DNA of 64,000 nt from Bacillus sp. ISL-51 (GCF_018613535.1 NZ_JAGGQB010000007.1:1-64000); one strand, 5' to 3'; shown: positions 29,877 through 39,403, counted from the stretch's first letter. A program made the numbers and translations. The notes: generated by a model not told the origin, from the letters alone.

Positions 29877-31265
29877 TCAGCCTATCGAACTCGTAATGGC
29901 TCTGCCTGTATGAGCCTCTATAAAGTGAGGGTAAATCGGCTTGTATACGAGACGGTATGTATTCTGACCGCTGCCGTCATTATACCTGTCCCAAGCCAGT
30001 TCCACCCTGATCGCTTCCAGAATGGCCGCCTTTGCCCCTTCCTTCGTCAATGAAGGGACCGGGTCAATGTGCTCAAGCTTTGCCGGGTCTATTTCCGGCG
30101 GCATATAACATCTGATGCGTCCCGTCTTTTTACTGACACAGATTCTCGACTCTCCGAAGCGGAAAGAAACCCCGCCCGTCTCTGCTTTGAATGTAAACCC
30201 AGCATTCTCCTGCTCATCGTCCCATTCATCATATTGAATTCGGAAATACTGATCCGCTTCCGGAAACATCGCAAACAGAAACCGAAGTGCAGCGTTCTCA
30301 CAATCCGCTTCTGAAAGCACCGGTTCGCCTTCTTCACGGATAAAGGACATCACTCCGGCAAGCCTGCCGGATTCTTTACCATATATTGTTTTTAATACAT
30401 GTTCAGTCCGGTGCTTAAACAGACTCTCTAAGCTTTTACCGTCCCGGGCTTCTTCTGTTTTATCAGGACGCCAGACGATGCCGATTCGGCCGTCCCCAAG
30501 ATCTGTTTCTCTATCTTTATAAAACCCGGCATGCAGCCCGATCATGTCATTCACACTGATATTTTCGGTTACATGTTCAGGGCGTGAAAGCGGAACATAA
30601 GGTCGCGTTTCGGGTTCTATTTCATCACACTCTTCTTTTTCTTCATCCAAGTCGGCCGAAATCGGACGGAGCGGAATTATTGGTTCATAAACGAGATGCG
30701 GCTTGTCATCCCCCTGCTCATAAACGGTATGATTCAGAACGGTGAAGAGCAGCTCAACATCAATATCTTTCACAAAATGAGCCAATGCCTTCTGTTTGTC
30801 CGCAATATGCCCGGGTCTCATCAATTGATCCGCCTTCCCCTGATAACAAAAATCGGTTACCTCCCCCGTCAAAGACAGATTGACGTAAAACCCGGTCAGC
30901 GGGAGCGGCAGACCGTCAGCCATCTGAACATATGAATATCTCACTTTATCATCACATGCAGGGCTGTTCTCTTCCCGTTCAAATTCAGCTGCCGCCCCCG
31001 GATAATGTGTCTCTGTAAATTCAAGCATCCGTTTTTCAATTTCCCGATCGGGGAGGGGAGGCTGATCGGTTTGGGGAGCTGGACGGGACAAGTATTTCAG
31101 CTTTCCGTCCGGGTCTAACTCCACCATGATACCGCTGTCTTCATCCCCCTTATTACTCCACCAAAACAGCGCACGTTCCTCATCATAATCCTCCGCGTCC
31201 ATCTGATAATGAGCCGGAACGTTTCCAATCCGGGCTGCCATCTGTTGTAATTTCTCTCTCTTCAT
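29877..31265 (-). CDS. ycdB: YcdB, YcdB/YcdC-domain protein
   Basis: A 462-residue paralogue of YcdC, matching it end to end (for example MIGLHAGFYKDRETDLGDGRIG and RLVYKPIYPHFIEAH near the C-terminus). It is acidic, soluble and without a signal peptide. Function is unknown. An ATG preceded by AAGGAAG starts it. It is separated from YcdC by about 200 bases with no clear terminator, and the two are probably co-expressed. Confidence 0.82.
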   Translation of the reverse strand: MKREKLQQMAARIGNVPAHYQMDAEDYDEERALFWWSNKGDEDSGIMVELDPDGKLKYLSRPAPQTDQPPLPDREIEKRMLEFTETHYPGAAAEFEREENSPACDDKVRYSYVQMADGLPLPLTGFYVNLSLTGEVTDFCYQGKADQLMRPGHIADKQKALAHFVKDIDVELLFTVLNHTVYEQGDDKPHLVYEPIIPLRPISADLDEEKEECDEIEPETRPYVPLSRPEHVTENISVNDMIGLHAGFYKDRETDLGDGRIGIVWRPDKTEEARDGKSLESLFKHRTEHVLKTIYGKESGRLAGVMSFIREEGEPVLSEADCENAALRFLFAMFPEADQYFRIQYDEWDDEQENAGFTFKAETGGVSFRFGESRICVSKKTGRIRCYMPPEIDPAKLEHIDPVPSLTKEGAKAAILEAIRVELAWDRYNDGSGQNTYRLVYKPIYPHFIEAHTGRAITSSIG

Positions 31266-31295
31266 ATGAACACTTCCTTATCTGCGAAAAAAGAA

Positions 31296-31332
31296 TAGTT
31301 AAAAGGAAATAGCCCGTGCTATTTCCTCTTTT
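31296..31332 (-). terminator. Terminator of yccK
   Basis: On the minus strand AGGAAATAGC-ACGG-GCTATTTCCT is followed by TTTAAC. It lies between yccK and ycdB. Confidence 0.82.
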
Positions 31333-31336
31333 TGTT

Positions 31337-32269
31337 TTACTGGAAAATGTCACTGATATACTGCGTCTCATCCTCGGTTAATTGAACGTCGAGGGCGTTC
31401 AGGTTGTTTTTCAGCTGGTCAGAGCGTTTGGCGCCGGGAATGATCGCGTCAACCGCCGGCCTTGATAACAGCCAGGCAAGGGCGATATGCGCCGTTTGCG
31501 TTCCTTTTTCTTCGGCGACGGCTTTCAGCTTGTCGACTTTCTCCAGATTTTGAAGAAACGTCTCTCCCTGGAATTGCGGATTATCCTTTCGGATGTCGTC
31601 AAATGCCGCGTCTTTTGTGAACTTTCCTGTCAGCAGGCCGGACGCGAGCGGGAAATACGGGATAAAGGAGATGCCGTTCTTTTCACAGTAAGGCAGCAGT
31701 TCCTTTTCCGCGTCGCGGTGGATCAGCGAGTATTCGGATTGAAAGACCTCTAAATAGCCGTCGGCGTTAAACTCCTGCAATTGCTGAAAATCAAGGTTGG
31801 AGGCGCCGATCGCTTTAATTTTCCCTTCATCCTTCAGTTCTTTTAATGTGCCTGCCACCTCGGACATCGGCGTTTTGCCGTCAGGGAAATGGACATAATA
31901 CAAATCAATCACATCCGTCTTCAGCCGCTTGAGGCTTTTTTCCACTTCTCCCCGAAGAAATTCGCGGCTGTTGTCCAGTTCGATTTGTCCGTTAACCTCT
32001 TTATGCGCACCCTTTGAGGCAATAACCAGCCTGTCCCTGGCGCCGCGTTCCTGCACGACCTCTCCGATTAACTCCTCAGAACGCCCTAAGCCGTATATAA
32101 AGGCTGTATCAATAAAATTCACACCGCCATCCAAAGCGGTGCGGACGAGATCTTTCCCCGTCTCATCATTCAGATTCGGAAACAGATTATGTCCCCCGAC
32201 CGCATTCGCGCCAAACCCGATTCGCTTCACCTGTAAATTTGTCCTGCCCAACGCACGTGTCTGCTCCAT
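31337..32269 (-). CDS. yccK: YccK, aldo/keto reductase
   Basis: A 310-residue NADPH-dependent aldo/keto reductase related to IolS. The catalytic tetrad is recognisable: Asp in [10 protein letters not shown], Tyr four residues on, Lys in VIASKGAHK and His in YYVHFPDG. The C-terminal coenzyme-binding loop is [13 protein letters not shown]. The substrate is unknown. The ATG follows AAGGGGAA. In B. subtilis natA/natB lie between yccF and yccK; here the two are adjacent. Confidence 0.92.
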   Translation of the reverse strand: MEQTRALGRTNLQVKRIGFGANAVGGHNLFPNLNDETGKDLVRTALDGGVNFIDTAFIYGLGRSEELIGEVVQERGARDRLVIASKGAHKEVNGQIELDNSREFLRGEVEKSLKRLKTDVIDLYYVHFPDGKTPMSEVAGTLKELKDEGKIKAIGASNLDFQQLQEFNADGYLEVFQSEYSLIHRDAEKELLPYCEKNGISFIPYFPLASGLLTGKFTKDAAFDDIRKDNPQFQGETFLQNLEKVDKLKAVAEEKGTQTAHIALAWLLSRPAVDAIIPGAKRSDQLKNNLNALDVQLTEDETQYISDIFQ

Positions 32270-32365
32270 TGTTCATTCCCCTTCCTGAAAGCATCTCCTT
32301 TTATTATTAGATAGATGGAATTTATTATCCTGCCTGCGGAAGAAATCAGCATGTCAAACCAACAG

Positions 32366-32404
32366 AAAAAAACCTTGAAGAGTTTTCGCCCTTCAAGGTT
32401 TTTG
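32366..32404 (-). terminator. Terminator of yccF
   Basis: AACCTTGAAG-AGTTTTCGCC-CTTCAAGGTT is a perfect 10-base stem with T-runs on both sides, so it is an efficient terminator for yccF. Confidence 0.9.
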
Positions 32405-32414
32405 TTTCGCTCTA

Positions 32415-33473
32415 TTAAGATGTCAGCGCTGCCGCGAAGTGATCGGCTTCGTCTTGCAAAGCACTTTCGATTTCTTTATAGCGGCTGGAGATGGTTGAGG
32501 CGCTTACGCCGTATTTCTTCGCCAGCTTAGCTTGTGAAACAGAAGCCCCGCTTAGAGAAATGCTGTTCACATAATACTCGACCGCCGCCGCAAAGGCTTC
32601 CGGCTTTCTGATGGTCGGCGTTTTTTTGTCACAGAAGGACTTCCACAGGCCGATGACAGCCGGAATAAGGTCTGCCGGATATTCATCGCCGATCATGCCT
32701 TTTTCAATGGCATCCGCTGTCTCCTTCTCCATGTCATTCGCCCACTCTGTACGGTTTTCTTCAGTGCTTGGCTTCGGCTCTTTTGCATTTCCTAAAAGAG
32801 CAGCCAGAACAGTGTCGAAGTCTTCCTCCATAAAGCGCTCAGGCGATTTTCCTTGTACCGCCGCCTTTTTCACTTTGCTGATCAGGTCGTCCGTCCGCTT
32901 CACAGGGAAGATCGTGAACTGCATAAAGAATTCCGCTTTTTCCGCTTCGTGAATCGGGTAGCCGAGAATCAGGCTCCCCACAGGCGGAAGATCCTGCTGG
33001 TTTGCATCCATTTCCACCTTGAACTGTTTTTTCGTCATTACATCTTCAAAGTGGATCATACCTTCTTTGATGTCCTCAAGCAGCATGAGCGCCGGTGTCA
33101 TGCTTTTCCATGACTCCACGATTTCACGCGTTTTCGGGCGGTTGATATTGCCGCCTTTTTTCTGAAGGTAATCTTCGAAAATCGTCTTGCCGTCTGCAAG
33201 CTGACGGAAGAAAATTCCCCAGATGCCGAGATTGAATACGCTGATGTCCTTTGTCTGCCTGTCCATAGAAGACATGAATTCATGTTTGTTAATAAACGAT
33301 GATATGCTTTCTCTATGTACGGTAAAGGCATACTCCATCAAGTTTTCCTGAATCTGCTTCGCTTCTTTTGCTGCGATGTCTGCCGGAATATCAACTGCTT
33401 TACTTCCGCAGCATTTTTTATATTTCTTCCCGCTGCCGCATGGACAAGGGGCATTTCTTTTCACTTTTCCCAC
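32415..33473 (-). CDS. yccF: YccF, SEC-C zinc-motif protein
   Basis: A 352-residue cytoplasmic protein that opens with a SEC-C metal-binding motif (NAPCPCGSGKKYKKCCG, residues 6-22), as found at the end of SecA and in many unrelated proteins. The C-terminal 60 residues contain a helix-turn-helix-like segment (SQAKLAKKYGVSASTISSRYKEIE). The middle has no recognised domain. Start is GTG at 33473, with GGAGGG six bases upstream. The combination suggests nucleic-acid or ribosome association, not established. Confidence 0.82.
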   Translation of the reverse strand: MGKVKRNAPCPCGSGKKYKKCCGSKAVDIPADIAAKEAKQIQENLMEYAFTVHRESISSFINKHEFMSSMDRQTKDISVFNLGIWGIFFRQLADGKTIFEDYLQKKGGNINRPKTREIVESWKSMTPALMLLEDIKEGMIHFEDVMTKKQFKVEMDANQQDLPPVGSLILGYPIHEAEKAEFFMQFTIFPVKRTDDLISKVKKAAVQGKSPERFMEEDFDTVLAALLGNAKEPKPSTEENRTEWANDMEKETADAIEKGMIGDEYPADLIPAVIGLWKSFCDKKTPTIRKPEAFAAAVEYYVNSISLSGASVSQAKLAKKYGVSASTISSRYKEIESALQDEADHFAAALTS

Positions 33474-33588
33474 AATAAACCCTCCGAATTCTGATATAAC
33501 TATATTATTTTAACAAAAATAACTTCTGAGGGCTTGGTTTACGGTGAAAAAAGAATATGGAAACCACCTGCCGGCTGCCGGAGAAGAC

Positions 33589-33627
33589 AAAAAAGAGCCT
33601 TGAAGACTTGTATTCTCTCAGGCTCTG
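33589..33627 (-). terminator. Terminator of lipA copy 1
   Basis: AGAGCCT ... AGGCTCT is followed on the minus strand by TTTTTTG. It resembles the terminator of the second copy, so it was duplicated with the gene. Confidence 0.8.
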
Positions 33628-33633
33628 ACTCTA

Positions 33634-34281
33634 TCAATTCAAGTTTTCTCCGCCGCCGCTGAGACCTTCTTTAATCAGCCTGTTTACTTTGCCGCTCATC
33701 AAAAGGCCGATATGGCCGACACCGCGGACTTTCACATTTTTCGCGCCGTGTAATTTGGATAGTCCGTTGATGACAATCAAGTCAAGTGAACCGTAAATGG
33801 ATGTGTACAAAATCTTTTGATTCGGGTCTGTGCCCGGCAGCACTTTGTTTGTGACCAGGCGGTTCGCTCCGCCCAGCGTCACGACGTTTTCAACCTTGTC
33901 GCCGCCGTCTAAGTTTTTAATATAATAAAGCGTGTTTGCGCCGCCCATGCTGTGCGCGACAATATCGACTTTGCCCGCTCCCGTTTCACTGAGCACTTTT
34001 TTCACATATGCTGATAGTCTTGGCGCATTTCTTTTGTTATGCCCCGTTTTATCCCAAAAGTCAATCGCATACAGGTCTGCGGAGGACCATCCTTGGGAGA
34101 TTAGATAGGTTTTAATGCCGGTGAAGTTAAAAGATGCCCCGCCTATTCCGTGCACCATGACCACCGGGTTGTGTCCCGAGACGGCTTTGGTGACGGCTGG
34201 CTGCGGCGCAAATACGGATACGATACTCAGCATGCAGATCATCAATACCGCCAGACATTTATTTTTCACTGTTTTCATCAT
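33634..34281 (-). CDS. lipA: Secreted lipase A, copy 1
   Basis: A 215-residue extracellular alpha/beta-hydrolase of the Bacillus lipase subfamily I.4 (minimal, lidless triacylglycerol lipase). A Sec signal peptide is followed by a cleavage region near VTKA (about residue 32). The Ser-containing nucleophile motif is AHSMGG, with Ala replacing the usual first Gly of GxSxG; the catalytic Asp is in SLDLIVIN and His in GVGHIGLL. It is the downstream member of a tandem pair on this strand. Confidence 0.93.
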   Translation of the reverse strand: MMKTVKNKCLAVLMICMLSIVSVFAPQPAVTKAVSGHNPVVMVHGIGGASFNFTGIKTYLISQGWSSADLYAIDFWDKTGHNKRNAPRLSAYVKKVLSETGAGKVDIVAHSMGGANTLYYIKNLDGGDKVENVVTLGGANRLVTNKVLPGTDPNQKILYTSIYGSLDLIVINGLSKLHGAKNVKVRGVGHIGLLMSGKVNRLIKEGLSGGGENLN

Positions 34282-34660
34282 GTTCCTCCTCTTCTGTAAT
34301 TAATGATCAATCTTTATCATAGGGTAGAAAATAATGTATAAACAGTGTTTTTATTCCTCTTTTCATCAATAAATGTTGTCGGTGAAAAAGGGGCATTCAG
34401 ACCTTCCCCCTTAGGCTTTACGGGGTAAAGCCCCATTCCTATCTACTTAAAAATAGAAACTAACTAAACTTTCGTGTGCTTTTCGCTGAATACATAATCC
34501 TCTTTTTACTTTCCGTATACACCTGCTTTTTTTCTGCGCTTATGAAATTCGATACCGGCACTTACTTAAAGAACCTTAAATTACGCAACATATGTCATCG
34601 GAACCCATTTTCAAGATCTATTCGTGACGCCCGCGTTTAATCTATCTGCCGGAGAAGACA
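34282..34660. other. Spacer between the two lipase genes
   Basis: About 380 AT-rich bases with no ORF of note. It must hold the promoter of copy 1 near its left end, GTGTTTTTATTCC-like DNA, and a perfect hairpin GGCTTTAC-GGG-GTAAAGCC (34414-34432). I see no recognisable mobile-element end that would explain the duplication. Confidence 0.55.
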
Positions 34661-34664
34661 AAAA

Positions 34665-34698
34665 AGAACCTCGAAGATATTGATTCTCCGAGGTTCTG
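34665..34698 (-). terminator. Terminator of lipA copy 2
   Basis: AGAACCTCG ... CGAGGTTCT is followed on the minus strand by TTTTTTG, in the same position after the stop as in copy 1. Confidence 0.82.
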
Positions 34699-34704
34699 AC
34701 TCTA

Positions 34705-35349
34705 TTAATTCGTATTTTCTCCGCCGCCGTTAAGCCCTTCTTTAATCAGCCTGTTTACTTGGCTGTTCATCAAAAGTCCGATGTGGCCGACACCATGAAT
34801 TTGCACGTTTTTGGCTCCGATTAATCTGGACAGCGGATTCATGACAATCAAGTCAGCTGAGCTGTAAATGGAAGTGTATAAAATCTTTTGGTTCGGATCG
34901 GTGCCCGGCAGCGCTCTGTTTGTAACCAGGCCGTTCGCTCCGCCAAGCGTCACGACGTTAGCGATTTTGTCTCCGCCGTCCAGGTTTTTAATATAATAAA
35001 GCGTATTTGCGCCGCCCATGCTGTGCGCGACAATATCGACTTTGCCCGCTCCCGTTTCACTGAGCACTTTTTTTACGTATGCTGACAGCCTTGGCGCATT
35101 ATTTTTATTGTTCCCTGTCTTGTCCAGGAAATCAATGGCGTACAGCTGTTTGCTTGACCAGCCCTGAGATACTAAATACGTTTTTATTCCCGCGAAGTTA
35201 AAGGACGCACCGCCGATTCCATGGACCATTACCACAGGGTTGTGTTCAGAGGAGGCTTTCGAGACGGTTGGCTGCACGGCAAATACGGAGACGACAGACA
35301 GCATACAAATTGTGATGAAAGCGAGAAGTTTACTTTTTACATGTTTCAT
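34705..35349 (-). CDS. lipA: Secreted lipase A, copy 2
   Basis: A 214-residue secreted lipase, by eye about four-fifths identical to copy 1. A signal peptide ends near VSKA; the [14 protein letters not shown] and GVGHIGLL catalytic segments are intact. The C-terminal half ([26 protein letters not shown]) is closer to B. subtilis LipA than copy 1 is, suggesting this is the ancestral copy. GGAGGG precedes the ATG. In B. subtilis one lipase lies between yccF and ansZ. Confidence 0.93.
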   Translation of the reverse strand: MKHVKSKLLAFITICMLSVVSVFAVQPTVSKASSEHNPVVMVHGIGGASFNFAGIKTYLVSQGWSSKQLYAIDFLDKTGNNKNNAPRLSAYVKKVLSETGAGKVDIVAHSMGGANTLYYIKNLDGGDKIANVVTLGGANGLVTNRALPGTDPNQKILYTSIYSSADLIVMNPLSRLIGAKNVQIHGVGHIGLLMNSQVNRLIKEGLNGGGENTN

Positions 35350-35515
35350 GATTTTCCCTCCTGAATTGTAATAAATTCACAATATTCATTCTATTGGAGG
35401 GAAAAAGGAGAAAATAGTGCGTTTTTTACTGTTTTCGATAAAAATTAAGAGACTGAAAAATAAGGAAAATGCATCTTTCATTATCACGCACTGATGCTTT
35501 AATACGGCAAATGGA

Positions 35516-35540
35516 AAAAATGAGGGCATTCGGCCCTCTT
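35516..35540 (-). terminator. Terminator of the ansZ locus
   Basis: On the minus strand AGAGGGCCGAATGCCCTC is followed by ATTTTTT directly after the ansZ stop. Confidence 0.8.
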
Positions 35541-35543
35541 CTT

Positions 35544-36000
35544 TTAATACTCATTAAAATAGGTTTGAATGCGTTCGGGATTTTCTGTTTTTGTCAGTGC
35601 GAGCATCAGCAGAATACGTGCTTTTTGAGGGTTAAGAGAATTTGAAGCGAGCAAATGGTCTTTTTCAAACTCACGGTTGGGTGTAACGGCGCCAGTCCCC
35701 GTCCTTGTTGACCGGACGACCGCCAGTCCGTTTTTGACTGCCTTTACAGCTCCTTTTTTGGCCGTGTCAGACATAGACCCGTTCCCCGCCCCCGCAAACA
35801 CAATGCCTTTCGCCCCCGCTTTTGCGGCGGCATCGAAGAGATAGCCTCCGTCATTTTGATAGCCGTAAATAATATCAACCTGAGGCAGTTTTTCCAATTT
35901 ATCTATATTAAAATCGGTATTCTTCGTATGCTTTCGGGTGATGATATTGTTAAAATACACGTCATCGGCGATCGTTCCGACATCCCCCTCGTTTTTTCAT
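35544..36000 (-). pseudogene. ansZ: ansZ (L-asparaginase II), internally deleted
   Basis: The C-terminal ~140 codons of the secreted asparaginase are intact (VGTIADDVYFNN ... QVDIIYGYQNDGGYLFDAA ... YFNEY stop). At the 5' end an ATG with AAGGAGAGAG (36000) and the codons for M-K-K-R remain, but they run directly into GDVGTIADD in another frame. About 230 codons, including the signal peptide, the GGTIAG threonine motif and the THGTDT site, have been lost, so the product cannot be active. An apparent ORF starting with GTG at 35960 is only the remaining tail. Deletion junction near 35985-35997. Confidence 0.88.
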
Positions 36001-36111
36001 TATTCTCTCTCCTTTTATCATGGGGTTAGTATTTATTAATGAATGATTTTTCATACTTCGTCAAAAGGCGCGGCAGGCAATCTTCCGTACAAATTATCCG
36101 GATAAAAATCC

Positions 36112-36140
36112 TTGACACCTCGCCCTCAAGTCAAGATAAT
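36112..36140 (+). promoter_or_regulatory. SigA promoter of lmrAB
   Basis: TTGACA (36112-36117), a 17-base spacer and GATAAT (36135-36140) make a near-consensus vegetative promoter immediately before the LmrA operator. Confidence 0.88.
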
Positions 36141-36160
36141 AGACCAGTCACTATATTTTT
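36138..36160. promoter_or_regulatory. LmrA/YxaF operator
   Basis: The sequence AATAGACCAGTCACTATAT and flanking T-run fits the described LmrA/YxaF box (core TAGACCrGTCnnTATA). It overlaps the -10 region and start site of lmrAB, so LmrA binding would block transcription, with autoregulation. Confidence 0.85.
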
Positions 36161-36193
36161 CAGCTTGTCATTTATCAGTAAGGTGGGAACGTT

Positions 36194-36760
36194 ATGAGTT
36201 ATGGAGATTCTCGAGAAAAAATACTTGCCGCAGCAACTAGGCTGTTTCAGCTGCAAGGGTATTACGGGACGGGACTGAATCAGATTATTAAAGAAAGCGG
36301 CGCGCCGAAAGGTTCTCTTTATTATCATTTTCCGGGCGGAAAAGAGCAGCTTGCGATTGAGGCCGTGAATGAAATGAGCGGTTATATCCGCTCGAAAATA
36401 AAAGAAAGCCTTGATGCCCATCCTGATCCGGTAAAAAGCATTCAATTATTTTTAAAGGATTTGTCAAGCCAATTTACATGTCCGGAAAACTTTGAAGGGT
36501 TTCCTGTCGGTTTACTTGCGGCCGAGACTTCGTTAACAAGTGAAAATCTGCAAAAAGCCTGCCAGAATGCTTATCAGGAATGGGAAACCTTGTTTGCCGG
36601 CAAATTAAGATCAGCCGGTTTCTCCGAAGAGAAGGCCGCGGAAATCAGCACCGTCCTTAATGCCATGATCGAAGGCGGCATCATTTTGTCATTGGCTAAA
36701 AAAGACAGCATGCCGATCATCCATATTTCAAAACAAATCCCTAAACTGCTGAAGACATAA
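36194..36760 (+). CDS. lmrA: LmrA, TetR-family repressor of lmrAB
   Basis: A 188-residue TetR-type regulator. The N-terminal HTH (REKILAAATRLFQLQGYYGTGLNQIIKESGAPKGSLYYHFPGGKEQL) is textbook. In B. subtilis LmrA represses lmrAB and the yxaGH quercetinase genes and is released by flavonoids or after mutation giving lincomycin resistance. AAGGTGGG precedes the ATG. The gene is followed by lmrB after about 45 bases. Confidence 0.94.
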   Translation: MSYGDSREKILAAATRLFQLQGYYGTGLNQIIKESGAPKGSLYYHFPGGKEQLAIEAVNEMSGYIRSKIKESLDAHPDPVKSIQLFLKDLSSQFTCPENFEGFPVGLLAAETSLTSENLQKACQNAYQEWETLFAGKLRSAGFSEEKAAEISTVLNAMIEGGIILSLAKKDSMPIIHISKQIPKLLKT

Positions 36761-36804
36761 AAAATACGAGAGACATCTTTCCGTAACTAGAGAGGAGAAT
36801 GATA

Positions 36805-38238
36805 TTGGAAACCGCTCAAACTTCCAAACAATACAAAGTGATGCCGATCATGATTTCTTTGCTGACAGCAGGATTTATCGGTATGTTCAGTGAAACGGCG
36901 CTGAATATCGCGTTAACTGATCTCATGAAGGAATTACATATTACTCCTTCTACCGTCCAATGGTTAACGACGGGCTATTTGCTCGTTCTGGGCATTCTTG
37001 TCCCTGTTTCGGGGCTGCTGCTGCAATGGTTTACGACAAGACAGCTTTTCATCGTCTCACTCGCTTTTTCCATTATCGGCACTTTCATTGCCGCGCTTGC
37101 ACCGAGCTTTCCGTTTCTTTTAGCGGCGAGAATCGTTCAGGCTTTAGGAACGGGGCTGTTATTGCCTCTTATGTTTAATACCATCCTGGTCATCTTCCCG
37201 CCGCATAAACGCGGAGCGGCAATGGGAACGATCGGGCTTGTGATCATGTTCGCCCCTGCCATCGGGCCGACTTTCTCAGGACTTGTTTTAGAGCATTTGA
37301 ACTGGCATTGGATTTTCTGGATTTCTCTGCCGTTTCTCGTATTGGCTCTTTTATTCGGCATCGCCTACATGCAAAACGTGTCAGACATTACAAAACCGAA
37401 AATCGACGTGCTTTCTATTATTCTGTCTACGATCGGCTTCGGCGGTATTGTCTTCGGATTCAGCAACGCGGGAGAAGGATCAGGCGGATGGTCGAGCCCG
37501 ACGGTTGTCGGATCACTCACTGTCGGTGTTGTGGCGCTGATCTTGTTTTCTATCCGCCAGCTGAAAATGAAGCAGCCGATGATGAACCTTCGCGCATTCC
37601 GTTACCCGATGTTTATTCTCGGCGTCGTGATTGTTTTTATCTGCATGATGGTCATCTTATCAACGATGCTTCTATTGCCTATGTATTTACAAAGCGGCTT
37701 GATGCTGACGGCCTTTACGTCAGGACTTATTCTTCTGCCGGGCGGAATTTTAAACGGCTTTATGTCCCCGGTTACCGGGCGGCTGTTTGATAAATACGGT
37801 CCGAAATGGCTTGTCATTCCGGGGTTTATCATTGTTGCGGCTGTGCTTTGGTTTTTCTCAAACATCTCCGTTGCTTCAACGGCTGTTTTGATCATCGTGC
37901 TTCATACTTTTCTGATGATCGGGATTTCCATGATTATGATGCCGGCGCAAACGAATGGCTTAAACCAGCTTCCGCCGGAATTTTATCCGGACGGCACAGC
38001 CATTATGAATACGCTCCAGCAGATGGCAGGAGCGATCGGCACTGCGGTGGCTGTGAGCATCATGGCAGCCGGACAAAAGAATTATATGAGCACCGTCAAA
38101 AATCCCGCTGACCCCGCCGTCTTTCCGCACGCGCTGACTGCGGGCGTCCAGCACGCCTTTATCTTCGCAATGATTGTGGCCATTATCGGTCTGATCTGCG
38201 CCTTCTTTATGAAACGCGTCAAAGTTGATCATTCATAA
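36805..38238 (+). CDS. lmrB: LmrB, DHA2-family lincomycin/puromycin efflux pump
   Basis: A 477-residue MFS drug:H+ antiporter with 14 helices. The TM1 motif here is ETALNIALTDLM and motif C is LVIMFAPAIGPTFSG. Start is TTG at 36805, placed 7 bases after AGAGGAG; an upstream ATG (36799) is too close to that site. It is co-transcribed with its repressor lmrA and ends in a bidirectional terminator. Confidence 0.93.
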   Translation: METAQTSKQYKVMPIMISLLTAGFIGMFSETALNIALTDLMKELHITPSTVQWLTTGYLLVLGILVPVSGLLLQWFTTRQLFIVSLAFSIIGTFIAALAPSFPFLLAARIVQALGTGLLLPLMFNTILVIFPPHKRGAAMGTIGLVIMFAPAIGPTFSGLVLEHLNWHWIFWISLPFLVLALLFGIAYMQNVSDITKPKIDVLSIILSTIGFGGIVFGFSNAGEGSGGWSSPTVVGSLTVGVVALILFSIRQLKMKQPMMNLRAFRYPMFILGVVIVFICMMVILSTMLLLPMYLQSGLMLTAFTSGLILLPGGILNGFMSPVTGRLFDKYGPKWLVIPGFIIVAAVLWFFSNISVASTAVLIIVLHTFLMIGISMIMMPAQTNGLNQLPPEFYPDGTAIMNTLQQMAGAIGTAVAVSIMAAGQKNYMSTVKNPADPAVFPHALTAGVQHAFIFAMIVAIIGLICAFFMKRVKVDHS

Positions 38239-38274
38239 AAAACAGCAGGCTCCCTTTGAGTCTGCTGTTTTTTT
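38237..38274. terminator. Bidirectional terminator, lmrB/ycbU
   Basis: AACAGCAG ... CTGCTGTT is flanked by an A-run and a T-run. Confidence 0.9.
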
Positions 38275-39403
38275 ATATACGGTGTTTTGCAATAGCCAGT
38301 TGATCTATCGCATATGCCAATTCATCCTTTGTATTATAAAAATGAGGCGCGAGACGAATGACATGATGCCGGGGTGAGCATATAATGCTTTGCTGTTTCA
38401 GGAGCGCCGCAGTTTCGGACGCTCTTTCGTCATAAATCGAAATCATGCCCGGCCTGTCTTCGCATGATGGCGGGCACGGGAGGTTCAGCCCCTTTTCCGA
38501 CGCGTATTCATATGCAAACGCGCTCAGTTCTTTTACTTCTTTATGGATACGGGCTGTGCCAATGCCGTTAAGAAGAGACAAAGCCGCCTGCGCCGCATAC
38601 ACGCTGATAAACGCCGGGGTACCGGTCTCAAAGCGTTTCGCTCCGTCTGCATAAGAAAAACGGGTCAGATCAAACGCTGCGTCCTTTTGCTGTCCGAACC
38701 ATCCCGATGCTTTCGGCTTCAGCTGCTCTGCCAGCTCCTTTCTGGCGTAAAGAAATGCCGTTCCCGGTATACCGAGCATATACTTTCTCGCGCCTGCGGC
38801 TAACATATCAATGCCCCATTCCTTCACATCAATCGGGACATGCCCAGCCGATTGATAAGCATCCACAAAAAGGAGCGACCCCTTCTTTGCGGCTATCGCG
38901 GCAATTTGTTTCACATCCTGAATAAAACCGTTCGTATAGGAAACATGAGGCACACAAGTGACCAGCGTCTGATCAGTGATAAACGTTTCGTATCGCTCTA
39001 ATGGGATCATCCCTTCACGGGACGGGATAACTGAAAGCGTAACATCAGCTTGCGCCTTCCAGACGTGGGCAATCGCCGGGAAGTCCAAGTCTGTATACAC
39101 AACTTCTTTCTTTTTACAATCGGATAAAGCAGAGGCGACGGAGACCGCGGCATCCGTTACTGAAGGCAAAACGGCAATTTCCTCAGGGTCAGCGCCGATC
39201 AGCCTTGCAAACCCATTTCTGGCTTTCTCCGTCCTTTCGATGGCTTCCTCCCAGTTCCCGCCTTGCTGTAAAAGGCTTTCTTGATAGTCAGCGATCGCTT
39301 TCGAAACCGGTGCAGCCACAGCGCTTTGAGAACAGCTCGCGAGCATCGTATGTGTTCGAAGCGCCGGGAATAAATTGCGGTATTGCTTTAGTAAAGAGTC
39401 CAA
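38273..39403 (-). CDS. ycbU: YcbU, class-V PLP enzyme (cysteine desulfurase-like)
   Basis: A 376-residue fold-type-I aminotransferase class V protein related to cysteine desulfurases and isopenicillin-N epimerases. The PLP lysine is in GARKYMLGIPGTAF, preceded by FVDAYQSAGHVPIDV. No conserved active-site Cys loop is evident, so desulfurase activity is uncertain. The start is TTG at 39403 behind GAGGAGGAA. It is divergent from pcp, with 69 bases between the starts. Confidence 0.88.
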   Translation of the reverse strand: MDSLLKQYRNLFPALRTHTMLASCSQSAVAAPVSKAIADYQESLLQQGGNWEEAIERTEKARNGFARLIGADPEEIAVLPSVTDAAVSVASALSDCKKKEVVYTDLDFPAIAHVWKAQADVTLSVIPSREGMIPLERYETFITDQTLVTCVPHVSYTNGFIQDVKQIAAIAAKKGSLLFVDAYQSAGHVPIDVKEWGIDMLAAGARKYMLGIPGTAFLYARKELAEQLKPKASGWFGQQKDAAFDLTRFSYADGAKRFETGTPAFISVYAAQAALSLLNGIGTARIHKEVKELSAFAYEYASEKGLNLPCPPSCEDRPGMISIYDERASETAALLKQQSIICSPRHHVIRLAPHFYNTKDELAYAIDQLAIAKHRI

